This document shows, one piece after another, positions 42,162 through 49,916 of a stretch of 64,000 nt of DNA. The position numbers and the translations under genes are program-made. The stretch covers positions 4,960,001-5,024,000 of the forward strand of contig NZ_CP195790.1 of NCBI RefSeq assembly GCF_051465645.1, read 5' to 3'. Under the pieces are notes generated by a model. It saw only the letters and a program-made list of their open reading frames with translations. It had not been told where the DNA came from and searched no databases. Source of the DNA: Planctomicrobium sp051465645 (GTDB lineage: Bacteria > Planctomycetota > Planctomycetia > Planctomycetales > Planctomycetaceae). How positions within the stretch are numbered: the first letter of the stretch is position 1; every line of letters starts with the position of its first letter.

Positions 42162-43001
42162 ATGACATCCACTTCCAGCGACTCTCTTCCTCCCGATCAG
42201 CCCCTGAAACTGGGGACCCATACGCTCAGTTCCCGATTGATCATCGGAACCGGGAAATATGAGACATTTGATCTGATGCGAGACTGTCTGGATGTCAGCG
42301 GGTCAGAAGTTATCACCGTTGCGGTGCGTCGGGAACGCCTGATTGATGCCGAAGGCCGAAACATCCTCGATTACATCGATCTCAACCGTTATACGATTCT
42401 GCCAAACACCGCTGGCTGCTTTAACGCAGAAGATGCGGTTCGCGTTGCACGTCTGGGCCGAGAAATTCTCAGTGGTCTGGAGAACCCAGGTGCCGATTGG
42501 GTCAAATTGGAAGTGCTGGGCGACAAGAAAACCCTGCTCCCGGATCCTGTGGCAACATTGGAAGCGACCCATCAACTGGTTGCGGACGGGTTTCAGGTTC
42601 TGTGTTACACAACAGACGATCCAATCACCGCTCGTCGTCTGAAAGATGCCGGAGCAACGTCTGTGATGCCAGCGGGAAGTCCGATTGGCAGCGGACAAGG
42701 GATTCTGAATCCCAATAACCTGCGAATCTGTATGGAGTATTTAAAGGACGGGGACCCGGATTATCCTGTCATCATTGATGCCGGGGTCGGAACTGCCAGC
42801 GATGTGGCTGTCGCGATGGAACTCGGTTGCGACGGGGTTCTGCTCAACACTGGAATCGCCAGCGCGAAGCATCCTTATCTGATGGCTCAGGCTATGCGCG
42901 ACGCCTGTCGTGCCGGGCGAGCAGCTTTTCGTGCAGGCCGAATTCCGAAACGCCTTTACGCTACTGCCTCCAGTCCAGAAACCGGAATCATTGGTCATTA
43001 G
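42162..43001 (+). CDS. thiG: Thiazole synthase
   Basis: The 279-residue TIM-barrel protein carries ThiG motifs: SRLIIGTGKYETFDLMRDCL, VITVAVRRERL, ILPNTAGCFNAEDAVRVARL, WVKLEVLGDKKTLLPD with the Schiff-base Lys115, PAGSPIGSGQGILNP and VIIDAGVGTASDVAVAMELGCDGVLLNTGIA. ThiG joins deoxyxylulose phosphate, dehydroglycine and ThiS-thiocarboxylate into the thiazole half of thiamine. thiS and thiH are not next to it, which is unusual. The TAG stop forms the first three bases of a dispersed palindromic repeat, and a strong terminator follows 70 bases on. Confidence 0.97.
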   Translation: MTSTSSDSLPPDQPLKLGTHTLSSRLIIGTGKYETFDLMRDCLDVSGSEVITVAVRRERLIDAEGRNILDYIDLNRYTILPNTAGCFNAEDAVRVARLGREILSGLENPGADWVKLEVLGDKKTLLPDPVATLEATHQLVADGFQVLCYTTDDPITARRLKDAGATSVMPAGSPIGSGQGILNPNNLRICMEYLKDGDPDYPVIIDAGVGTASDVAVAMELGCDGVLLNTGIASAKHPYLMAQAMRDACRAGRAAFRAGRIPKRLYATASSPETGIIGH

Positions 43002-43020
43002 ACCGGTTCGGTCTCTCATG
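42999..43020 (+). repeat. Dispersed palindromic repeat embedding the thiG stop codon
   Basis: It begins with the TAG stop of thiG and continues AGACCG-GTT-CGGTCT (perfect 6-bp stem, 3-base loop), then CTCATG. It is identical to the copy at 45046 except for one base. Confidence 0.85.
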
Positions 43021-43650
43021 CCTGCGCTGCGTTATCGCGTGGCAACGTCGTGGCATCAATCTGTTCGCTTTCAGGAACCTCACTTCGGTGGGGTTCCTTT
43101 TTTGTTGCAATTTCAGGTGGATTCAGGCCGGAATATCGGATTTGTTTCCCTGAAACATCATTTCATCACAATTCCTGTTGCCATCGGGCATCCGTGACGT
43201 AGGGTTTCGTACCCTCAACGCAACAACGTTCCCGACAGGAGTTCACCAACGTGTCATGCAGCTGGAAGCTGTCTGTAACGTCTTGTTTCCATACGGATTA
43301 TGGCGACGGCTGAGCACAGGTTCCCTCTGGATGAGGATCCTGATTGTCGACGGAGCAGAGTCGAAACGATTCGCCGCAAGTCCTTACCGATTGGCGGCGT
43401 CACGGCAGTTCGTGCATGAAGCCGACGCCATTTGTTTTGACCTGCGCGGATTCCTGTGATCCGTTCGCTGGAACTGTTGCACAACGTGCCTGTCATCACT
43501 CGTTACTGGACGAGTGCGGTGGCGGCGCGACGAAATTTCAACATCACTGCGTACTGAATGTTGTTTTCAACGATGGCGTTGAAAGCATTGTTCCCGCGTT
43601 GTCGGTCGCCAATATCTCTGAGCCAGAATGCGCTCGGACAAGGAATCATC
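43002..43650 (+). other. Intergenic region between thiG and the sigma-54 regulator, 649 bp
   Basis: It holds the rest of the repeat, the thiG terminator and about 540 bases of apparent leader. GGGT-TTCGT-ACCC (about 43203-43215) is a small stem-loop. Two short frames (plus 43178-43459 and minus 43254-43499) overlap and look like chance. No sigma-54 promoter was found. Confidence 0.55.
43073..43103 (+). terminator. Rho-independent terminator after thiG
   Basis: AGGAACC (43073-43079) pairs with GGTTCCT (43092-43098), and CAC/GTG extend the stem around a TTCG tetraloop. Six T follow. Confidence 0.95.
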
Positions 43651-45048
43651 ATGATGAATCAGGCATCTTTGCTCGTGGTCGATGACGATCGTCATATCTG
43701 CGAAGCTATGGCCGATTATCTTCGCAGTCTTGGTCACCGGACCGAAACGGCAATGACCTGCCGCGACGCCATTGACCGCATGAAAGAGTTCAATTTTCAC
43801 GTTGTGATCAGCGATGTGAATCTGCCTGATCAGGACGGGTTTCAACTCCTCGAATGGGCGGTTGCAAACTCTCCGTCTACAGCAGTCATTATGCTCACCG
43901 GATACGGCACGATTGAAAGTGCTGTCGAAGCTATTCGGCTCGGAGCATTCGACTATCTGACGAAACCTGTCATCGATGACGAATTGAATTTCTCGATTCA
44001 ACGCGCCTTGGGGCAGCGTCGCATTGTGGAAGAGAACAATTCCCTGCGAAAGCAGCTCGACGATAAGTTTGGTCTCTCAAACATTATTGGTCGCGACTAC
44101 AAGATGTCGAAGATGTTCGACCTTTTGGAAAGCGTCGCCGATACACGCACAACCGTGTTGATCCTGGGAGAGAACGGGACAGGCAAGACGATTACCGCTC
44201 GGGCGATCCATCAACTGAGTGCCCGCCGTGATCAGCCATTTGTCGAAGTTGCCTGCGGAGCCTTGCCGGACAGTCTGCTGGAAAGCGAACTGTTTGGACA
44301 CGTGAAAGGGTCGTTTACCGGGGCAACAATGGATAAGCCTGGGAAGTTCCTCCAGGCGAACGGCGGAACAATCTTTCTCGACGAGATCGGCACCGCTTCA
44401 CAGAGTCTGCAGGTGAAGCTGTTGCGAGTTCTGCAGGACCGTGAATTCGAACCAGTCGGCGGAAACACCACTCACAAGGTGGATGTTCGTCTGATTCTTG
44501 CAACGAACGAAGATCTGGAAGCCCGAGTTCGTTCCGGCGACTTCCGACAGGATCTCTATTACCGAATCAACGTGATCTCTGTAACGCAGCCTCCATTGCG
44601 GGAGCGTCTCGGCGACATTCCGTTGCTGGTTGAGCACTATATTGAAGAGTTCAACAAACAGACCGGAAAACGGATTCGTGGATTTGACGATCTCGCGATG
44701 AATGCACTCCAGCGTTACAACTGGCCGGGGAACGTCCGCGAACTGGTCAACATCGTCGAACGTGCGATTGTTCTGACCAAGTCTGATGTTGTCACGATTC
44801 TCGACCTGCCTGAACATCTGCGTCGCGATGAGCATGACATTGCCTTCAACTTCCCGCGACTGACTGGTCGGGCGGGGCTCAAGTCCGCATTGGCTGACCC
44901 GGAACGCCAGATCATCATCGACGCGTTGGAGCAGCATGGTTGGAATCGCCAGGAGACCGCTCGCGTCCTCGGGATCAACCGGACAACGCTTTACAAGAAA
45001 ATGAAAAAGTACGACATCTCCTACGAGAAACAGGTCCAGATGTACTAG
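43651..45048 (+). CDS. Sigma-54-dependent response regulator, NtrC family
   Basis: ATG 43651 after AAGGA gives 465 residues; the frame is open further upstream but without a start signal. The receiver domain (1-125) has the acidic pocket DDD and phospho-acceptor Asp55 in VVISDVNLPD, with Lys in YLTKP. The AAA+ domain (about 145-385) has Walker A GENGTGK, the sigma-54 contact loop GSFTGA (usually GAFTGA; Ser for Ala is tolerated in some members), Walker B TIFLDEIG and RVLQDREFEPVGG. The Fis-type helix-turn-helix is at the end (HGWNRQETARVLGINRTTLY). It activates sigma-54 promoters on phosphorylation. No partner histidine kinase is adjacent. The TAG stop begins another repeat copy. Confidence 0.96.
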   Translation: MMNQASLLVVDDDRHICEAMADYLRSLGHRTETAMTCRDAIDRMKEFNFHVVISDVNLPDQDGFQLLEWAVANSPSTAVIMLTGYGTIESAVEAIRLGAFDYLTKPVIDDELNFSIQRALGQRRIVEENNSLRKQLDDKFGLSNIIGRDYKMSKMFDLLESVADTRTTVLILGENGTGKTITARAIHQLSARRDQPFVEVACGALPDSLLESELFGHVKGSFTGATMDKPGKFLQANGGTIFLDEIGTASQSLQVKLLRVLQDREFEPVGGNTTHKVDVRLILATNEDLEARVRSGDFRQDLYYRINVISVTQPPLRERLGDIPLLVEHYIEEFNKQTGKRIRGFDDLAMNALQRYNWPGNVRELVNIVERAIVLTKSDVVTILDLPEHLRRDEHDIAFNFPRLTGRAGLKSALADPERQIIIDALEQHGWNRQETARVLGINRTTLYKKMKKYDISYEKQVQMY

Positions 45049-45074
45049 ACCGGTTCGGTCCCTCATGCGGCCGC
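45046..45074 (+). repeat. Dispersed palindromic repeat embedding the stop codon of the sigma-54 regulator
   Basis: It starts with the TAG stop (45046-45048) and reads AGACCGGTTCGGTCCCTCAT then GCGGCCGCG. It differs from the thiG copy by one base (CCCTC for CTCTC) and shares the CCGCG tail with the copies at 40771, 46328 and 57352. Confidence 0.85.
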
Positions 45075-45594
45075 GAGCTGCTTCAGAGGGACTCTGCCAG
45101 ATCGGGATCTGTCTCGCTTCAAGTCAGACGAATCCCGTTACGACACACTTGATGACTCCTTGTCGATTGATCTCAAAAGACCCTCGTGTTCAGTTTGAAT
45201 ACGGGGGCCTTTTGCGTTGAATACTCGTACTGGCTGCCATTACAGCTTCATCTTTCAAAGACAGATCCGCGTCTTGATCCCACTCGCACCGACTGATCAA
45301 GCACGTGTTGGAATTCCGGGGGTCTTCCTGCTGTCCGGAGTGAAATCGCAGGCTTCCACAGGTGTTAAGTGGTTCCGGTTGAAGCGATTTGTGAAAGTCT
45401 ACTGGGGGGCGACCGGCAGGATCTGCCACCACTCAGGAACGGTGTTGAAATCGCTCAATGCGTGCTCTTCAAGCAGCCGAATCACATGGATAAGTGGAGT
45501 TCGGTACCGGTCAAGGAGGCTGGTTGCTATGAGCAGACGAATTCCACAGGGCCAGTCGCCTGGTTCGGACTCAGAGGAAGCTGGGGGAAAGAAC
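45049..45594 (+). other. Intergenic region, 546 bp
   Basis: It contains the end of the repeat and a terminator (45176-45216), then about 380 bases up to the first of three secreted-protein genes. The reading frame of that gene stays open back to 45217, but the extra 126 codons have no signal, domain or ribosome site and are probably non-coding. Confidence 0.55.
45176..45216 (+). terminator. Probable terminator after the sigma-54 regulator
   Basis: AAGACCCTCGT (45177-45187) pairs with ACGGGGGCCTT (45200-45210), with one mismatch and one G-T pair, and TTTT follows. Confidence 0.65.
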
Positions 45595-46056
45595 ATGTCT
45601 TCGATTTCTACCAAGGTCTTGACCGCGATCGTTGCGGTTTCGCTCAATAGTGTGGCCTTGGTGCAAGCGAACGGCTTGCCACCGCAGTCGCAGTATGTGC
45701 AACAGGCCCACGGCGAGGTCTATAGTCCTCCAGCTGGCCCAGCGAACTACGCACCGGGTTCTCAGTATCCACAATTGCATGCACCGTTGTATCCAAGCCC
45801 GGTGCAATACACTCCGTCATATACTGGTGGAGCTGTGATTACCAATCAGGCATTCGCTCCACACGAAATGCTTTATCCACACACTTATCATGCGATGTAT
45901 CCACCGTTTTACCACAAGGTGAAAGGGAGCTGGATCTGGACACCATTCGGCGTCCGTCAGCATGAAGACTGGAAGCTTCAGGGAACTGAAGTGACCGTGA
46001 AATACCGTGCGAACTATCCGTTCTTCGGAGGTTACCGACCTCCAGTTCTTCGCTAA
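45595..46056 (+). CDS. Small secreted Tyr/Pro-rich protein
   Basis: The ATG at 45595 follows GGGGGAAAG and gives 153 residues: a signal peptide (VLTAIVAVSLNSVALVQANG), then a region very rich in Pro, Tyr, Gln and His (PPQSQYVQQAHGEVYSPPAG), and a compact C-terminus (KVKGSWIWTPFGVRQHEDWKLQGTEVTVKYRANYPFFGGYRPP). No Cys after the signal. It is the first of three adjacent genes for small secreted proteins of similar style. No named family; an envelope or extracellular structural role is plausible but unproven. Confidence 0.75.
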   Translation: MSSISTKVLTAIVAVSLNSVALVQANGLPPQSQYVQQAHGEVYSPPAGPANYAPGSQYPQLHAPLYPSPVQYTPSYTGGAVITNQAFAPHEMLYPHTYHAMYPPFYHKVKGSWIWTPFGVRQHEDWKLQGTEVTVKYRANYPFFGGYRPPVLR

Positions 46057-46327
46057 TTCGAAGAGCACCGAGAGGAGCAGGCACTGCGATCTGCAAGACA
46101 CTCCACCTGTATTCAGGATGAGTATGTCTCCTCTGGTTGAACGGCAACGCAGGCGAAAACGGATTTGAATGAATGTGCGGTCGTTTGATCAAGCCGGGGA
46201 TACCCGTCGGTCAGGACAACCGCAATATCGATACATGCAAGGGCTTCTGCTCTTGAGCGGATCTTGAATTGATTTCGTGGCTTTCGTTGTACGGGAGCCC
46301 GCATCTCATCTATCGAGAGTTCCGCTA

Positions 46328-46357
46328 CGCGGACACATGATAGACCGGACCGGTCTA
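46328..46357 (-). repeat. Dispersed palindromic repeat, perfect palindrome copy
   Basis: TAGACCGG-A-CCGGTCTA (46341-46357) is a perfect inverted repeat. Read on the minus strand it continues TATCATG, TGTCCGCG, closely matching the copy at 57352, which shares TCATGTGTCCGCGT. It is intergenic here and embeds no known stop codon. Confidence 0.8.
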
Positions 46358-46374
46358 GCGGGCCCCGTCATGCT

Positions 46375-46406
46375 GAAGTGACTTCTCAGAAAATGAGAAC
46401 CACTTC
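46375..46406 (+). promoter_or_regulatory. Two-part stem-loop upstream of a secreted-protein gene
   Basis: GAAGTG (46375-46380) pairs with CACTTC (46401-46406) and, inside it, TTCTCA (46383-46388) with TGAGAA (46394-46399) around GAAAA. It ends 61 bases before the ATG at 46468 and has no T-run, so it could be a leader structure or a protein-binding site. Confidence 0.5.
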
Positions 46407-46467
46407 TCGTGCAGACACAACTTCGAGCACAACGCTCTGATTGCCATCAGCCACAGGGATGACCAAT

Positions 46468-47286
46468 ATGGTGACCTCAATTCGGAAATGGAGCCTGCAA
46501 TGCCTGCTTACCGGGATGATGTTGCCGGTGTTCCCAGCGCTTGCAGATGATGCTGAGGCAGTTGTTCGCCTTGGACAAAAACGTGATACCGGGATCGTGC
46601 GAATCAGCGATACTCAGCGCACTGTGATTCGTGCACAGTCCCCGGACGCTGCTGGAAATCAGCATCCCATTGAAGCATTGCCACAAGTCGAACTGACGAA
46701 CTGTCAGCAAGAGGTCGGTGCAGTGCAGGGTGATGTTGGTGCCAACGCTGGAGCAGCGGCTTGTCCGGAAGGGACCGTAGTATACGAGTCACACCGTTCG
46801 CATCGTGGTTCCAACCGAAAGAGTGCTTACTACTCCAACGGTCAACATGATGATGTTCCATTGTTCTTGAAGTTAGCCAGCTGCTTCCGTAACGATCTCG
46901 CCTATAAAGGTGCCTGGGTTCGTGGGAAGACTGGAATCCATGACGGGTACAATGCCAACGGGGAATACTGCCCACCTGGATCACACTGCCGTCACGGGAA
47001 TGGTGGATACGGCCGGACTCGACTGGGCGAAAATCCAATTGCCGGTCACTACAGCATGGTCTATCCAGTCGACCCGAACTATTTCGACAAACGAGATGGT
47101 CAGGTCTACGCTGCACAGGGATACGGCGGTCCGGTAGCGGTTCCACTGGCTCCCGTCGTGAACCATTCCTACAACTACGGTTGGGGGATTCCATCCAGCC
47201 GACTGACACCGGTTCTGCATCCAGTGACTCAGGCACCGATTTCTCAGGTTCCAAGTCCGATTCCAACGGCTCCGATTTCTTACTAA
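46468..47286 (+). CDS. Secreted Cys-containing Gly/Tyr-rich protein with an IRISD motif
   Basis: Of several close starts I prefer ATG 46468, which follows AGGGATGA, giving 272 residues; ATG 46459 is possible. The signal peptide ends near FPALADDAEA. The mature protein has TGIVRISDTQRTV near residue 45, then several Cys (NCQQEV, AACPEG, SCFRND, YCPPGSHC), a charged RSHRGSNRKSAYYSNGQHDD block, a Gly/Tyr-rich middle (GHYSMVYPVDPNYFDKRDGQ) and a Pro/Ile tail. It is the middle member of the secreted trio; the third member has GIIRISD at the matching place. Function unknown. Confidence 0.75.
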   Translation: MVTSIRKWSLQCLLTGMMLPVFPALADDAEAVVRLGQKRDTGIVRISDTQRTVIRAQSPDAAGNQHPIEALPQVELTNCQQEVGAVQGDVGANAGAAACPEGTVVYESHRSHRGSNRKSAYYSNGQHDDVPLFLKLASCFRNDLAYKGAWVRGKTGIHDGYNANGEYCPPGSHCRHGNGGYGRTRLGENPIAGHYSMVYPVDPNYFDKRDGQVYAAQGYGGPVAVPLAPVVNHSYNYGWGIPSSRLTPVLHPVTQAPISQVPSPIPTAPISY

Positions 47287-47295
47287 TCGGGTCAC

Positions 47296-47335
47296 AATTC
47301 GACCGGCATTCTCTAGCAGGGTGCCGGTCGGAATT
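47296..47335 (+). terminator. Hairpin between the second and third secreted-protein genes
   Basis: AATTCGACCGGCA (47296-47308) pairs with TGCCGGTCGGAATT (47322-47335), a 13-bp stem with one bulged G. No T-run follows directly, so it may limit rather than end transcription. Confidence 0.65.
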
Positions 47336-47455
47336 CGGTGGAGCGGCGTTCTCAATTGGCGATGAGCCAAACAGCAGGAAGCAGCCGCGGGTCAATCATT
47401 TTTATATTGAACTACTTGCTTCTTTGTTGGCGTAAGATCATACAGGAAGACTGCC

Positions 47456-48187
47456 ATGCTGCGACGTCCTACTCAACTCTTTACAGGCCTGCTCGCTGGA
47501 GGTCTGATCACTTGGGCTGCAGCACCGGCGTTCGCTCAGTCCATCAATCAGGAGGGGATCATCCGAATCAGTGATTCGTCCCCTGCTGCCTCTGGAACAC
47601 CGGCTCCAGCGACAATTCAGCCAGTGCCAGAATCGGGCGCCTATTACGGCCAGCCTGGTGAATACTCCGATTGTCCAGATGGTCGCTGGGGTGGTCGCCA
47701 TGGTCAAAATGGACGGTGGTTCTCACCTCCAGTGAAACGGCCGATCTACCGTCAGGGCGTTTCTTATTATAAGAACTGGCCAAACGGTTGGGCCGGAACA
47801 CAAGGCGGGCCGGCACCGACTAACTATCAGTATCCAACTGTCTATATGCCGACGGATACGACTCAGCTGGGATATTACTACCAGCACGTTCCATACTGGC
47901 AACCACGCCAGGGGATGGTTCCGGTTCCGCCAATTCCACGTGAGTGGCACACAACAGTTGCTGAATCGTACTACACCGGTCGGCATCCTGCTGGGAAGAT
48001 TCTGGGAACCGCTCCAACAGCGATTCCAATTCAGCCAACTCCAGCGACACTGCCATCAGGTGCAAATGGCCCAGCCGTTCCATTGGAGTCTGTTCCAGCA
48101 ACGGAAACTCCAATCGAAAGTGTGATTCAGCCAAGTGCTGGTCTGGAACGGGCAGACAGTACACCATCATTGATTCCGATCAACTAG
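47456..48187 (+). CDS. Secreted Tyr/Pro-rich protein with an IRISD motif
   Basis: The 243-residue protein has a signal peptide (LFTGLLAGGLITWAAAPAFA, cut before QSINQ), then EGIIRISDSSPAASG, which matches the IRISD segment of the preceding protein. The rest is rich in Pro, Tyr, Trp and Gly (RWGGRHGQNGRWFSPPVKRP, VYMPTDTTQLGYYYQHVPYW), with one Cys in YSDCPDG, and a Pro/Ala/Thr-rich tail. Repeated short aromatic motifs suggest an extended or self-associating protein. It closes the trio, followed by two hairpins. No family recognised. Confidence 0.78.
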   Translation: MLRRPTQLFTGLLAGGLITWAAAPAFAQSINQEGIIRISDSSPAASGTPAPATIQPVPESGAYYGQPGEYSDCPDGRWGGRHGQNGRWFSPPVKRPIYRQGVSYYKNWPNGWAGTQGGPAPTNYQYPTVYMPTDTTQLGYYYQHVPYWQPRQGMVPVPPIPREWHTTVAESYYTGRHPAGKILGTAPTAIPIQPTPATLPSGANGPAVPLESVPATETPIESVIQPSAGLERADSTPSLIPIN

Positions 48188-48549
48188 TGTGTTGTCATCG
48201 CTCCAGGTTCACTTGTTCAGCTTTGTTGATCATGTGATCGAGCAACCTGAGACTTGTGAATACGACTTTGTGTCTGGGGCAGCAGCGTACCTGATCGAAA
48301 CGCTGATTCCCGCCTGACCGGGAGAGGTCCATCGTGATCTGGACACTCTCCAAAGTCGTTTTCAATTGACTCAGTCTGGATAAAAATCATTGATCTGAAT
48401 TGCAGGCGGATGGGGAACAGTTCCCATCTGCCTGTTTTTGTTTTATAGACACAGCCTGCATCAGTGAGTTGATGAATCAGTGTCACCGTCGATGGACGCG
48501 GACACATGTTGTTAATGGGTTGAGTCGATGCCGGAAATGGTGGTCAGGT
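48188..48549 (+). other. Intergenic region with two hairpins, 362 bp
   Basis: GGAGAG-TCCA / TGGA-CTCTCC (48321-48351) forms a hairpin, and a terminator follows at 48403-48439. The aminotransferase frame stays open back through the terminator to 48400, which argues for the later ATG at 48550. Confidence 0.6.
48403..48439 (+). terminator. Rho-independent terminator after the secreted-protein trio
   Basis: CAGGCGGATGGG (48403-48414) pairs with CCCATCTGCCTG (48423-48434), one G-T pair, followed by TTTTTGTTTT. Confidence 0.92.
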
Positions 48550-49746
48550 ATGAACGTGAATGAGGACTCAACGTCGCTGCCTGCCATTCTGGGTGGAGTT
48601 CCGTTAAGGACACAAGGGCTGCCTGACTGGCCAGTGTCTGACGAAACCGTTGTGCAGGTGCTCGCGGAATTAGGTCGTACCGGTGATTGGGGCCGGTATC
48701 ATGCGGCCCACTGTTCGCGGTTGATCGAACAACTGCAAAGTGAGCATCAGGTTCCCCATGTGCATCTGACCAGCAGTGGAACCGCTGCTGTCGAGCTGGC
48801 GTTGCGTGGGCTACAGATCGGTCAGGACGCTGAAGTCATCATGTCCGTCTATGACTTCAAATCGAACTTCAGCAATATTGCGATGCTGGGGGCAAAGCCG
48901 GTGCTGGTTCCGCTGGATCTGATGTCAGGCCAGATTGACCTCGATCATCTCGAAGCGGCGATCTCTCTCGCCACGGAAGCGATCCTCGTTTCACATCTTC
49001 ATGGGGCCGCAGTGGACATGCCGCGTCTGATGGAGATTGCGGAACGGCATTCGTTACCTGTGATTGAAGATGTGTCTCAGATGAATCTGGCAACGATCGC
49101 AGGTCGACCTGCCGGAACGTGGGGGGATGTTGGCATCCTGAGTTTCGGAGGGTCGAAGCTGCTGACTGCTGGTCGAGGCGGCGCCGTCATCACATCACGT
49201 GACGACATTATCAATCGCGTGCGGAGATATACTCTGCGTGGAAATGATGCCTATCCACTCTCGGAGATGCAGGCTGCGGTTCTGCTTCCGCAAATCGCAC
49301 GGTTACCTGAGCGTCGTCAGCAACGTGAGTCGATAGCGGCGGGGATACGAGCCGTCAGTTTGTCGCAATCAGGACTAAGGCCGTTTCAGAACCTCGTTCC
49401 CGATTGTGAGCTCGACTATTTCAAACTGGGATTCTGGTACGATCCTCAATCCTTTTCCGGCCTGACCCGAGAGGCATTCTGTGCGGCGATGCGAGCGGAA
49501 GGAATCCCATTCGCACCGGGGTTTCGAGGTTTGCATCTGGTCCACGCCCGAAATCGCTTTCGAGCGTCAGGGGATCTTTCCACTGGAGATCTTGCGGATC
49601 AGTCTATTGTGGTTCTGCATCATCCCTACCTGATGGAAGGGGACTCGGCGATTGCGATCTTTCAGCAAGCACTTGACCGGATCACTCGTCACTCCACGAA
49701 AATTAACACGATTCCGCCTGACCGCTTCAGGAGTGAATCCATATGA
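48550..49746 (+). CDS. DegT/DnrJ/EryC1/StrS-family PLP aminotransferase
   Basis: ATG 48550 gives 398 residues. The family pattern is clear: HVHLTSSGTAAVELALRGLQIG (phosphate-binding), EVIMSVYDFKSNFSNIAMLG, LVSHLHGAAVDMPRLMEIAE, LPVIEDVSQMN (PLP-ring Asp) and LSFGGSKLLTAGRGGAVIT with the Schiff-base Lys203. Members transaminate nucleotide-linked keto-sugars or act as dehydratases; this one, without sugar-gene neighbours, could do either. The substrate is not predictable here. Confidence 0.92.
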   Translation: MNVNEDSTSLPAILGGVPLRTQGLPDWPVSDETVVQVLAELGRTGDWGRYHAAHCSRLIEQLQSEHQVPHVHLTSSGTAAVELALRGLQIGQDAEVIMSVYDFKSNFSNIAMLGAKPVLVPLDLMSGQIDLDHLEAAISLATEAILVSHLHGAAVDMPRLMEIAERHSLPVIEDVSQMNLATIAGRPAGTWGDVGILSFGGSKLLTAGRGGAVITSRDDIINRVRRYTLRGNDAYPLSEMQAAVLLPQIARLPERRQQRESIAAGIRAVSLSQSGLRPFQNLVPDCELDYFKLGFWYDPQSFSGLTREAFCAAMRAEGIPFAPGFRGLHLVHARNRFRASGDLSTGDLADQSIVVLHHPYLMEGDSAIAIFQQALDRITRHSTKINTIPPDRFRSESI

Positions 49747-49798
49747 GATTCAGAACAGGGTTGTCTTGAGGAAGCCGGTCGATCATTCTTTCGGGTTC

Positions 49799-49822
49799 AG
49801 GCCAGTCCGGGCTATCATACGG
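49799..49822 (+). repeat. Degenerate copy of the dispersed palindromic repeat
   Basis: AGGCCAGTCCGGGCTATCAT then ACGG matches AGACCGGTCCGGTCTATCAT of the 46328 copy at 17 of 20 positions. It lies between the aminotransferase and the thioredoxin-like gene and contains no stop codon of either. Confidence 0.4.
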
Positions 49823-49916
49823 TGATGCACTGAATGCGTTTCGAATGAAGAAACCCAATTACTGAGACCGCTCGAAGATCCATCAAATCCGAAAACGCTC
49901 TGCCGAGAATTATTAA

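Larger units (their letters stand above)
46057..46467 (+). other. Intergenic region with a repeat and a strong hairpin, 411 bp
   Basis: It holds a minus-oriented repeat copy (46328-46357) and a stem-loop at 46375-46406 upstream of the second secreted-protein gene. No coding frame is supported. Confidence 0.6.

Noticed and set aside
43462..43485. Sigma-54-like TGGAAC..TTGCAC before the response regulator
   Set aside because: The GG and GC are seven bases apart instead of ten.
43178..43499. Two overlapping short frames, one on each strand, between thiG and the sigma-54 regulator
   Set aside because: No start signals, no domain pattern, and they overlap each other antisense.
45217..45594. Open frame in phase with the first secreted-protein gene, extending it by 126 codons
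   Set aside because: It would bury the signal peptide, has no ribosome site and does not resemble protein; the ATG at 45595 has GGGGGAAAG before it.
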